64,000 bases of DNA. Origin: Mediterraneibacter glycyrrhizinilyticus (lineage in GTDB: Bacteria; Bacillota; Clostridia; Lachnospirales; Lachnospiraceae). The stretch is taken from the NCBI RefSeq assembly GCF_016902345.1, contig NZ_JACJLR010000008.1, forward strand, positions 33,833 to 97,832. The letters run 5' to 3'. The position numbers were made by a program, and so were the translations under genes. Below the pieces are notes generated by a model, which saw only the letters and a list, made by a program, of their open reading frames with translations, ran no database searches and was not told where the DNA came from. This document shows positions 16,266 to 23,472 of the stretch, piece after piece (position 1 is the stretch's first letter; each line of letters opens with the position of its first letter).

Positions 16266-18848
16266 ATGAGGAATAACAACAGAGAAGTCATCCGCATGCT
16301 GGCGCGGGAGAGTTACCGGGCAAACCGGAGCAGGAACCGGATCCTGATCACTGCCGTGGCGTTTACGGTGATGATGCTGTTCTGCGTGTTCAGCCTTGCC
16401 ATTGGAAAGATCGCGACGGACTGTCTGCTGTATACACGGAACGCCGGCACAGCGGCATACACCATGCTGGAGCGGGCAAATGAGGCTCAGAAGGAAGAAA
16501 TCGACGCTCTTCCCTACATAAGAGACACCGGTTTTGACGTGGTATTCGGATACACGGAAGAGTACAGTTGTGAGGTGATGGATAAGACGACGTGGGAGAT
16601 CATGCAGAAACCCGCCTACTCGGATATCCACGGGACATACCCTGAAGAGAAAGATGAGATCATGCTGTCCATGCGTGCGCTGAACGGCATGGGGATCACT
16701 GATCCGGAGGTGGGTATGGAAATCCGTGATCGGATCCAGCTTACAGACGGAAGTGAGACAGAGGGCGTCTTCCGGCTGTCCGGATTTTATACAGAATATA
16801 TGGATCCCACGATCACGGTCCCTGCCGGATATTTTTCGAAGGAGTTTTATGATACTCTGAATGTGGATACGGACCAGTCGACGATCCTGCTGATCAGGCA
16901 GGACGACGGGATCACAGACGAGGATATCATGCAGCGGCTGTATACTGACGTCACCATGAGAGATGACAGCCAGCAGTTCCTCGGCGGAAATTCATTTACA
17001 TGGCAGGCAGTATATGACATGACGGGAGGCTTCGGGACAGCGGCGTTCCTTGCCCTGCTCATACTGGCAGGCGCGGGAATGCTGCTCTACAATGTGATGC
17101 ATATCTCCATCAGCCGGGATATCAGGCAGTACGGGCTCTTAAAAACCATGGGTGCGACGAAGGCGCAGCTTGAGCGTATCGTGTTCCGGCAGACAGCTTA
17201 TACAGTATTATGGGGCTGCCTTGCCGGGGCCGCTGCGGGGAGTGTCATTACAGTGACTGTGATCCCCGGACTGCTTTCCGGAATGTATCTCCACGGGCTG
17301 GGAGATGCGTCGGCGATGATCGCATTCCGTCCCTGGCTGCTTCTGCCGGCGGTCTGCTTCGGCGCGGCGGTCACTTTCGTCAGCGCGGTGCTGGCGGTGA
17401 ACCGGGCGGCGGGAATGTCCCCGGTGGAAGCAGTGAAGTATACCGGGCAGACCATACGGCATGTACGCAGGATGGATGAAAAGAAATCCGGCGGAAAGTT
17501 TGGGAAGGAATGGATTAAAGATGACAGAGGCGGGATCGCCCTGATGGCGTGGAGAAATCTGTTCCGGGTCCGGAAACGTTTCCTCGTCACAGTAGTTTCC
17601 CTTCTGCTTGGGATCACAGTCTCTCTGGGCGCGGTGGCATTGACCCATGGAACCGATGAGACGAATCGGATCAACTACGAGAGACCGGACTTCAGCGTTG
17701 AGGTGATGATGAACGCCATGTCTGTAGATGCGTATCATTCTGACCAGAGCTTTTTTCCACAGGATGTTCAGGGGCAGGTCCTGAATCTGAGAGGAGTTAC
17801 CGGAAGCCGGATCTCAAGAGGCGGATACGGGAGAATATCTCTGGATGAAGAGGCGATACAGGTTTTTGCGGAAACTACCGGGAGTGAGGCAGACACAAGT
17901 CCATTTGTAGTACAGGCCGTGAGCGATAGGTGGCTGGCGGAGTTGGATCGGTTTGCAGAGGAGAAAGGACTTGATCTGGATGTGGACAGCGTGAGGAAAG
18001 GGGAAGGGCTGATCTTCCTGCACTACCGTGCACTGTCCCGGATCGAGGAGGAGAAAGGCAGAGAGGATATCGGAAAGGAACTGACTCTTACAGACCTGGA
18101 TGGAAACGGGGCGCAGACAATGCGGTTCGCAGGATATCTGGATTGTCTGAAGAGCGGGCTTCCGGATCTGAACAATACGGCGATCGGACCGGGTATCATT
18201 TATTTTCTCGCAGGAGAGGAGGGCTTTCAGAAACTGGGTCTGACAGAGCAGACCTTTGAGATCGAGCTGGAAGCAGACCCGGAGTATGAACCCACAATGA
18301 AAGCGACGCTGTCGGGGATCACCGCGGATTATAACCGCGCTCATGGGATGATCAGTGAGAGCAGCAATGAAGTGAAGCTGGGTAGTCTGAACATGTATGC
18401 GAAATCGGACGAACTGGCAGCGAGAAAAGACTATATCTATTCCAGCCGGACCGCTATGGGAGCTCTGTGCATCCTTCTGATCCTGATGGGACTGGTAAAT
18501 TATGTAAATGTCACACTGACCGGACTTGCCATGCGCAGAAAGGAGTTTGCCGTGTTGGAGAGTATCGGACTGACCAGGCGTCAGCTTAAGCGGATGCTTC
18601 TCCTGGAAGGTGTGTTTTACAGCCTGATCGTCACCGTGCTCCTGCTGACTGCCGGAACCGGAGCGCTGTATGCGTTTGGCGCGGTCATGGATGAAAAGAT
18701 CGTCTATTTCGTATTCCGGTATCCGGCGGCGGAAACAGCAGTATGTATCATCCTTCTTTTTGTGATCTGTACTGCGGTGCCTCTGATCCTGTTTGGGAGA
18801 ACAGAGCGGGAGAGCGTGGTGGAGCGGCTGAAGACTTGCGCTGAGTAA
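16266..18848 (+). CDS. FtsX-family ABC permease, Bce/MacB-like
   Basis: About 860 residues and complete. It has an N-terminal helix (ILITAVAFTVMMLFCVFSL), a periplasm-facing domain of about 220 residues, a three-helix FtsX block (about 255-385), a second helix with another large outer domain (about 430-720), and a final three-helix block ending VVERLKT. Two FtsX blocks with large extracellular parts fit MacB/YknZ-like duplicated permeases as well as BceB. The ATG at 16266 has GGTGAGGTGA before it, and a GTG at 16257 overlapping the ATPase stop is an alternative. This is the only intact large permease among the antimicrobial modules of the window. Confidence 0.9.
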   Translation: MRNNNREVIRMLARESYRANRSRNRILITAVAFTVMMLFCVFSLAIGKIATDCLLYTRNAGTAAYTMLERANEAQKEEIDALPYIRDTGFDVVFGYTEEYSCEVMDKTTWEIMQKPAYSDIHGTYPEEKDEIMLSMRALNGMGITDPEVGMEIRDRIQLTDGSETEGVFRLSGFYTEYMDPTITVPAGYFSKEFYDTLNVDTDQSTILLIRQDDGITDEDIMQRLYTDVTMRDDSQQFLGGNSFTWQAVYDMTGGFGTAAFLALLILAGAGMLLYNVMHISISRDIRQYGLLKTMGATKAQLERIVFRQTAYTVLWGCLAGAAAGSVITVTVIPGLLSGMYLHGLGDASAMIAFRPWLLLPAVCFGAAVTFVSAVLAVNRAAGMSPVEAVKYTGQTIRHVRRMDEKKSGGKFGKEWIKDDRGGIALMAWRNLFRVRKRFLVTVVSLLLGITVSLGAVALTHGTDETNRINYERPDFSVEVMMNAMSVDAYHSDQSFFPQDVQGQVLNLRGVTGSRISRGGYGRISLDEEAIQVFAETTGSEADTSPFVVQAVSDRWLAELDRFAEEKGLDLDVDSVRKGEGLIFLHYRALSRIEEEKGREDIGKELTLTDLDGNGAQTMRFAGYLDCLKSGLPDLNNTAIGPGIIYFLAGEEGFQKLGLTEQTFEIELEADPEYEPTMKATLSGITADYNRAHGMISESSNEVKLGSLNMYAKSDELAARKDYIYSSRTAMGALCILLILMGLVNYVNVTLTGLAMRRKEFAVLESIGLTRRQLKRMLLLEGVFYSLIVTVLLLTAGTGALYAFGAVMDEKIVYFVFRYPAAETAVCIILLFVICTAVPLILFGRTERESVVERLKTCAE

Positions 18849-18901
18849 AAGAAAAATATATTGATATTTGTTTTCAAATAGGATATGATGGCAATAGAAT
18901 A

Positions 18902-18917
18902 GTTAGATATAACTAAC
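18902..18917. promoter_or_regulatory. Iron-regulator dyad, site 1 (GTTAG-N6-CTAAC)
   Basis: GTTAG ATATAA CTAAC, 16 bp, in front of the ahpC remnant and methyltransferase gene. The same dyad recurs at 20040, 22772 and 35880. Proposed operator for the DtxR-like protein at 20895. Confidence 0.6.
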
Positions 18918-18956
18918 AAAGAGGCGATAATATACAATTACAGGGAGGAATTACAT

Positions 18957-19100
18957 ATGTCTCTTATCAACAAAGACATCAGTGACTTTACGGTGCAGGC
19001 TTATCATGAGGATACTTTTAAAGACGTGACAAAGGCGGGCGTATTGGGAAAATGGAGCGTATTTTTCTTTTGCCCGACAGATTTATGGCAGGAAACATAG
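18957..19100 (+). pseudogene. ahpC: AhpC peroxiredoxin remnant
   Basis: 47 codons starting MSLINKDISDFTVQAYHEDT, then GVLGKWSVFFF, are the beginning of alkyl hydroperoxide reductase C. The next residues should hold the peroxidatic cysteine in a FTFVCPTE context. Here CPTD follows FFF directly and a stop comes after LWQET. The remaining about 140 residues are absent. A good ribosome site (GGGAGGA) and the iron-type dyad at 18902 remain, so the promoter now serves the next gene. Confidence 0.8.
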
Positions 19101-19119
19101 GAGGAAACGAGAAAGAAAG

Positions 19120-19929
19120 ATGAATGGAAGAAAACAGGATTCAATCAGACTCGGCACACACGGAGAGAATTATGGGAACTGGATGTCCGCGCCGGTTTTT
19201 TATATGGTGGGTGCACTGGTTGTCCTCATGGCAGTCTTATGCGTCATATCGCATTTTATCCCCGGCATGAGGCTGATCGGGGTTCTGGCGCTGATCGCTG
19301 CGGTGGTTGTGCTGATCCTGCTTGCCTGGATCACGTGGATCCGGCGGCAGTATGCCTTTGACGGGGGAGGCATGATGGAAAAGGTTCATGAGGTTCTTCT
19401 GTCTTACCTGGATTTCGACGGAAAGGGGACGCTTCTGGAGGTAGGATGTGGATCAGGCGCACTCTCCATCCGGGCGGCGCTTTCCTGGCTGGAGGCGGAT
19501 GTGACCGGCATTGATTACTGGGGTGCAGTCTACAATTACAGTCAGACCATGTGCGAGAGTAATGCCCGGAGCGAGGGTGTATCGGAACGGTGCCGGTTTC
19601 TTCACGGCGACGCCCGGAAGCTGGACTTCCCGGACGAGACCTTTGACGCCGTAGTAAGCAATTATGTCTATCATAATATCAACGGCGCGGACAAGCAGGG
19701 GCTTCTGCTGGAAAGCCTGAGAGTGCTGAAAAAGGGTGGCGTGTTTGCCCTTAACGATGACATGAAGCCCCGGATGTACGGAGATATGGAGGAGTTCGCA
19801 AAAAAACTGCGTAAAATGGGATACCGGGAAGTACGGATCATCGATACGGCACAGGAAGCCTTCGGCTCCCATCGCCGAGCCACGCTGATGATGCTGGGAA
19901 ATTCCCGAATGATAGTGGGGCAAAAATAA
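19120..19929 (+). CDS. Membrane-anchored class I SAM methyltransferase
   Basis: 269 residues. Two adjacent membrane helices (about 24-45 and 51-73) tether a cytosolic Rossmann methyltransferase, with motif I LLEVGCGSGALSI (105-117), acidic motif II (DVTGIDYW), HGDARKLDFPDETFDAVVSN (motif III/IV) and VLKKGGVFALNDD. The substrate cannot be read off. The closest general style is the UbiE/MenG-like group. It follows the ahpC remnant, shares its dyad-controlled promoter and ends at a hairpin terminator, so it may respond to iron. No relation to heme is demonstrated by sequence. Confidence 0.8.
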   Translation: MNGRKQDSIRLGTHGENYGNWMSAPVFYMVGALVVLMAVLCVISHFIPGMRLIGVLALIAAVVVLILLAWITWIRRQYAFDGGGMMEKVHEVLLSYLDFDGKGTLLEVGCGSGALSIRAALSWLEADVTGIDYWGAVYNYSQTMCESNARSEGVSERCRFLHGDARKLDFPDETFDAVVSNYVYHNINGADKQGLLLESLRVLKKGGVFALNDDMKPRMYGDMEEFAKKLRKMGYREVRIIDTAQEAFGSHRRATLMMLGNSRMIVGQK

Positions 19930-19955
19930 GACTGACAAATATACTGCCAGTCTTA
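19927..19955 (+). terminator. Terminator after the methyltransferase gene
   Basis: TAAGACTG and CAGTCTTA arms around a 13-base loop directly at the stop codon. Only a weak T-tail follows. Confidence 0.55.
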
Positions 19956-20005
19956 TATCAGAATATCCATTGGCACGCCTGAATTTGTCTTTTATACTAA
20001 TTTAT

Positions 20006-20030
20006 AGCCGTGGAGACACGGCTTATTTTC
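20006..20030 (+). terminator. Second small hairpin with T-rich tail
   Basis: AGCCGTG and CACGGCT with a GAGA tetraloop-like centre, followed by TATTTTC. It lies just upstream of the sortase operator and could end transcription from the left. Confidence 0.55.
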
Positions 20031-20039
20031 TGACTCAAA

Positions 20040-20055
20040 GTTAGATAAAGCTAAT
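20040..20055. promoter_or_regulatory. Iron-regulator dyad, site 2 (GTTAG-N6-CTAAT)
   Basis: GTTAG ATAAAG CTAAT, 22 bases before the sortase start. Likely operator of the sortase/regulator operon. Confidence 0.6.
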
Positions 20056-20076
20056 CAAAGAAAGAAACAACTAACT

Positions 20077-20874
20077 GTGAAAAAGCGAAATTCCAAGTGG
20101 TGGCTGCTGTTTGTTATTTCCGGGATTGTGGTCATTGCCGCCGCACTATATATATACCTTCCCGATTTTCTGGACAACTTAAAGTCAGCCCAAACCTATG
20201 ATGACCTGCGTGACAGTTATGTGAAAGCGCCGGAGGGAGATAGCGGAGAAGAAAAAGAAGACTGGTGGCTGACCGACGTTTTTGTCAATTTTGAGGAACT
20301 TCGGGGAGAGAATGAAGACATAATAGCATGGATCCGGTTTGACAATACGGAAGAAACGCAGGTCGATTATCCGATCCTGTATTCCGGGGACAACACGGAG
20401 TATCTGCGAAAAGATCTGTATGGCAATGAGCATACGGCGGGCAGCATTTTCCTTGAAGGGCTGAACCAGCCGGACTTCTCTGATTACTATTCGATCATAT
20501 ACGGGCACAATATGAGGGACGGGAGCATGTTCGGCAGCCTGGATAAATATAAGGAACAGTCCTTTTGGAGCGAGAACCAGTATTTTACCTTATATACAGA
20601 AAATATGGTTTACCGGTATCAGGTATTCGCCTGCCAGAATGCAGTAAACGGCGGGGATGTCTATAAGATCGGATATGAGCCGGGTGAAGAGTATCAGGAG
20701 TTCCTGGACGGCTTGGCGGAAGATTCCCTGATCGACACCGGGATACATCCGGACAGCAGCCATAAGGTCATGACGCTGTCCACCTGTACCGGAGACGGAT
20801 ACAGCAGACGGTTTGCAGTCCACGCAGTCTGTGTGGATGCGCAGGGTACGGATACTGCCGGGGAGCAAGAATAA
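20077..20874 (+). CDS. srtB: Class B sortase
   Basis: 265-residue transpeptidase with one N-terminal membrane anchor (about 10-28). The catalytic triad is visible: His144 in IIYGHNMRDG, Cys237 in TLSTCTGDG and the following Arg244 or 245. The long segment between strands and the LSTCT motif are class B features. Class B sortases typically anchor heme-capturing NEAT proteins, and the NEAT protein encoded at 23473 ends with an SVKTDD motif, a hydrophobic stretch and a basic tail, so it is the probable substrate. Start is GTG at 20077. A dyad for the iron regulator lies just upstream and two regulator genes follow in the same direction. Confidence 0.9.
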   Translation: MKKRNSKWWLLFVISGIVVIAAALYIYLPDFLDNLKSAQTYDDLRDSYVKAPEGDSGEEKEDWWLTDVFVNFEELRGENEDIIAWIRFDNTEETQVDYPILYSGDNTEYLRKDLYGNEHTAGSIFLEGLNQPDFSDYYSIIYGHNMRDGSMFGSLDKYKEQSFWSENQYFTLYTENMVYRYQVFACQNAVNGGDVYKIGYEPGEEYQEFLDGLAEDSLIDTGIHPDSSHKVMTLSTCTGDGYSRRFAVHAVCVDAQGTDTAGEQE

Positions 20875-20894
20875 CCGTGAAAGGATAGTGGAAT

Positions 20895-21725
20895 ATGAAG
20901 AAAAATGAAAATCTGTCTGCCGCCGGAGAGATCGGCACGAATGTCCCGAAAAATGTAGAGGAGATGGAAGAAGATTTCCTCGAGGTGATCTATCAGCACT
21001 GGCGGAACGGGGAGCTGATGCGTTTGGTTGATTTTGCAATGGAGACCGGAGAAAACAAGACACATCTGAGAAGCCTTGCCAGGCGCCTGATGAACCATCG
21101 ATATATTAAGATGGAAGATGATCTGATCATCCTGACTGATATAGGCAAGATGAGAGGAAAAGAGTGCCTTGACCGCCATCATAAACTGACCCAGTTTTTT
21201 CAGATGGTCAGCGGGATGGACCAGGAGGAAGCGGAGAGGGATGCCTGTCGGGTTGAACATACGATCAGCCGGGCAGCCATGGACGGGATCACCAATTTCC
21301 TGATCCGTGGCGATGTATATGACAGAAGCTATTCCAACATGGATCTGTCCCTTCTGTTTGAACCGGGGACTTACGAGATGGCGATGGAGATTTATGAAAT
21401 CGAGCGCAGACAGCCCAGGGTTATTGCCCGGGAGTGGAAGCTTTTTGAACCATATGCCTGTTTAGAGGTAAAAGACGGCGAAAGTCGTTTCTGCATCCGG
21501 AAAAAGAAGCGGGAAAAGATGGTAAGCCTGTGGTACAGGAAAAAAGATGACTGGATACAGGCTGACGGTGATCCAGAACAGATTTATCTTCCGACGTATC
21601 TGTTTGAGTATTCGGTCAGCGCACAGGCTCCTGTCACAGAAGGTAATCTCGTGATCGCGGTGACAGAAGACGGGAGAGATCCGCTTATGCTGGACTACAG
21701 GGAAATCAATGTGCATGTAGTGTGA
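20895..21725 (+). CDS. DtxR-family iron-type metalloregulator with extended C-terminus
   Basis: 276 residues. The N-terminal winged helix (EDFLEVIYQHWRNGELMRLV, then LRSLARRLMNHRYI and LTDIGK) and the dimerisation helices match DtxR/MntR. The metal site reads DACRVEHTIS (Cys118, Glu121, His122), the Cys-x2-Glu-His arrangement of the iron regulator DtxR rather than the Glu of MntR. The C-terminal about 130 residues are not the usual SH3 or FeoA-like domain in any form I can recognise. In its operon it follows a heme-type sortase. It is the best candidate to bind the GTTAG-N6-CTAAY sites of the region and repress heme uptake when iron is plentiful. Confidence 0.85.
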   Translation: MKKNENLSAAGEIGTNVPKNVEEMEEDFLEVIYQHWRNGELMRLVDFAMETGENKTHLRSLARRLMNHRYIKMEDDLIILTDIGKMRGKECLDRHHKLTQFFQMVSGMDQEEAERDACRVEHTISRAAMDGITNFLIRGDVYDRSYSNMDLSLLFEPGTYEMAMEIYEIERRQPRVIAREWKLFEPYACLEVKDGESRFCIRKKKREKMVSLWYRKKDDWIQADGDPEQIYLPTYLFEYSVSAQAPVTEGNLVIAVTEDGRDPLMLDYREINVHVV

Positions 21726-21738
21726 CGGGAGGAAAAGT

Positions 21739-22590
21739 ATGACAACAGGAGATAATTTAAAACGGGATGGAAGGCCCTCTTTACTGCAGATACGGTATCT
21801 GATCGAGCTGAAAAAACTGCAGCCGGTAAAACGGGGATTTCAGGTGGCCATAGCAGAGCGGTGTCATGTGTCCAGACCCGGCATAAATAAAAGCCTGAAA
21901 AAAGCAATTGAGCAGGGGCTGATCACACAGTATTATACGTTCACAGACTATGGAGAAGAATGGATAAAATCTTATGAAAACCTGATCGTCCGGCTGGAAA
22001 AATATCTGGACGATATTGACATCCCGGAATCAGAAAGAGAAAAGCATATCCGGATGATGGTTGAGGATATGGATCCCTTTCTGGTGGAATCTATCCTTTC
22101 CGCCCATGAGGAACTGGTGAAGCCGCAGAACAGGAAATATAAGAGCCTGATGAAGGGCTTCGAATACAGCATAGAAGAGGGAGAACATCTTCCTGTCCGT
22201 ATTGTAGTCTACCGGATGACCCGGCGAAAGAACGGTGAAAGTCCATTTTCTATGGGAAACAGAGCGTTTGATTCTACAGCCGAGTTGACGAAAGAATACG
22301 GGGATGCGTACCTTCTGCTGCACCCCTGTGAGATGCAGGCAAGATCAAGACTTGACGGCAAGATCATGACTGGAAAAATCCGAAGCCTGAAATATGAACA
22401 CAACGGAGTACTGCAGCTTGTGGAAGAACTGAGAGAGGGGGCAGAAGTTATAAAACTCCCGTTGGAAGCATTTAAGATCCATATTGGTATGGGAGGTGAG
22501 ATTAAGGGAACACTGCCGATCACAGTGACCTGCAGCGTTGGCAACGGACATATGCCGGAGAGCACAGCCCTGTTGGTGTTTTGGATGTGA
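21739..22590 (+). CDS. Second helix-turn-helix regulator beside the DtxR protein
   Basis: 283 residues, 13 bases after the first regulator. The start resembles a DtxR/MarR winged helix (PSLLQIRYLIELKKLQ, then RCHVSRPGINKSLKKAIEQGLI and YTFTDYGEEW), followed by an acidic helix region (SEREKHIRMMVEDMDPFLVESIL). The usual His/Cys/Glu metal cluster is not seen. The last about 100 residues (KIMTGKIRSLKYEHNG ... IKGTLPITVTCSVGNGH) form a beta-rich domain that may correspond to the extension of the neighbour, suggesting related effector domains. A co-regulator or metal-independent sensor is possible. The function is unknown. Confidence 0.65.
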   Translation: MTTGDNLKRDGRPSLLQIRYLIELKKLQPVKRGFQVAIAERCHVSRPGINKSLKKAIEQGLITQYYTFTDYGEEWIKSYENLIVRLEKYLDDIDIPESEREKHIRMMVEDMDPFLVESILSAHEELVKPQNRKYKSLMKGFEYSIEEGEHLPVRIVVYRMTRRKNGESPFSMGNRAFDSTAELTKEYGDAYLLLHPCEMQARSRLDGKIMTGKIRSLKYEHNGVLQLVEELREGAEVIKLPLEAFKIHIGMGGEIKGTLPITVTCSVGNGHMPESTALLVFWM

Positions 22591-22732
22591 TAAGGAGGGC
22601 ATCCTGATGGAATAGTATCATTGCAATATATAATAAAGATTTGAAAACGGCATAAAAGTCGGAATATATAATGGAATATAATTAAAAGTCAGAAAATTAA
22701 CTAAGAAGAAACAAACTTATTTAAAAATATGC

Positions 22733-22762
22733 TTGACAGTAACTGGAAGCATATGGTATATA
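22733..22762 (+). promoter_or_regulatory. Promoter of the small secreted protein gene
   Basis: TTGACA at 22733-22738 and TATATA at 22757-22762, spacing 18, in the AT-rich 22591-22930 gap. The iron dyad at 22772-22787 covers the expected transcription start, the classic position for repression. Confidence 0.65.
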
Positions 22763-22771
22763 CTTGTTGGG

Positions 22772-22787
22772 GTTAGTAATAACTAAT
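22772..22787. promoter_or_regulatory. Iron-regulator dyad, site 3 (GTTAG-N6-CTAAT)
   Basis: GTTAG TAATAA CTAAT directly downstream of a sigma-A promoter, upstream of the secreted protein and NEAT genes. Confidence 0.65.
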
Positions 22788-22838
22788 CAAAGAAAGAAGA
22801 AACTAACCGTATATAGCCAAAATTACTCTTGTTTTTTG

Positions 22839-22901
22839 TGGTGTTTCGACCAGGGGATGGCGGATGTGTATGGTTCCCTTCGAAACACCATTATTTTTAT
22901 T
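22839..22901 (+). terminator. Leader hairpin / attenuator before the secreted protein gene
   Basis: TGGTGTTTCGA (22839-22849) pairs perfectly with TCGAAACACCA (22880-22890), followed by TTATTTTTATTT. It lies between promoter and start codon and would terminate transcripts unless prevented. Confidence 0.6.
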
Positions 22902-22930
22902 TGCCCGAATGGGCAGGAAAGGAGCATTTT

Positions 22931-23368
22931 ATGAAAAAGCTTTTTAAGAAGTTTGCAGCAATCGGTATGGCGGCTATGATGATCATGGCGATGGGAGTGA
23001 CGGTGTTTGCAGCGGAAAATAATGCTGCAAGTTATACATCGGCGCAGGTATATTACGAGGGCGAACCGGCACCATACGGAATGGATACTGGTTGCTTTGA
23101 ATCTGTCGGCTCAGATGATGAAGGAAACACTGTCATCACCCTTAAATCCTTTAGTTACATGGGGATTAGTGGATATATCGAATCTTGTGTGGTGCCTGAT
23201 GGTACAGATGATATGGTATCGGAGGATAACAGTACACTCACCATTCCGGCATCAGCTGGCGATAGCATAGAAGTTGAAATTACCTTTGGAGGAACCCTGG
23301 GAACGCTTATTGATATGGGGTTGATTCCTATGGATAATCCTATGCTGTGCGAGATTGTGTTAAGCTAA
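22931..23368 (+). CDS. Small secreted protein of the heme locus
   Basis: 145 residues with a clear signal peptide (KKLFKKFAAIGMAAMMIMAM ... VFA-A at about 29). The mature part is about 115 residues, acidic, beta-rich in appearance, with three cysteines (in DTGCFES, IESCVVP and MLCEIV) and no membrane anchor or sorting signal. I do not recognise a family. Start is ATG at 22931 behind GGAAAGGAGC. It is expressed from an iron-dyad promoter through an attenuator-like leader and sits directly before the NEAT gene, with a strong terminator between, so it may be made in excess over the NEAT protein. A soluble heme-binding or chaperone role is a hypothesis from context. Confidence 0.7.
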   Translation: MKKLFKKFAAIGMAAMMIMAMGVTVFAAENNAASYTSAQVYYEGEPAPYGMDTGCFESVGSDDEGNTVITLKSFSYMGISGYIESCVVPDGTDDMVSEDNSTLTIPASAGDSIEVEITFGGTLGTLIDMGLIPMDNPMLCEIVLS

Positions 23369-23420
23369 TCTGCTGACATTTTAGATGAATAATTTTGCCT
23401 GTATATGAGGCATTAATTTA

Positions 23421-23457
23421 GGGAGCGGGAACTACATCGATGTTCCCGCTCCTTGTT
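23421..23457 (+). terminator. Terminator between secreted protein and NEAT genes
   Basis: Perfect 11-bp stem GGAGCGGGAAC / GTTCCCGCTCC with a short T-tail. The NEAT gene begins 15 bases later and has no obvious promoter of its own, so readthrough probably sets the ratio between the two proteins. Confidence 0.8.
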
Positions 23458-23472
23458 GGAGGAAAATAGAAG

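Noticed and set aside
15876..16631. Open frame antisense to the ABC ATPase and permease genes
   Set aside because: It covers two genuine genes in the opposite frame and has no ribosome site or family motifs.
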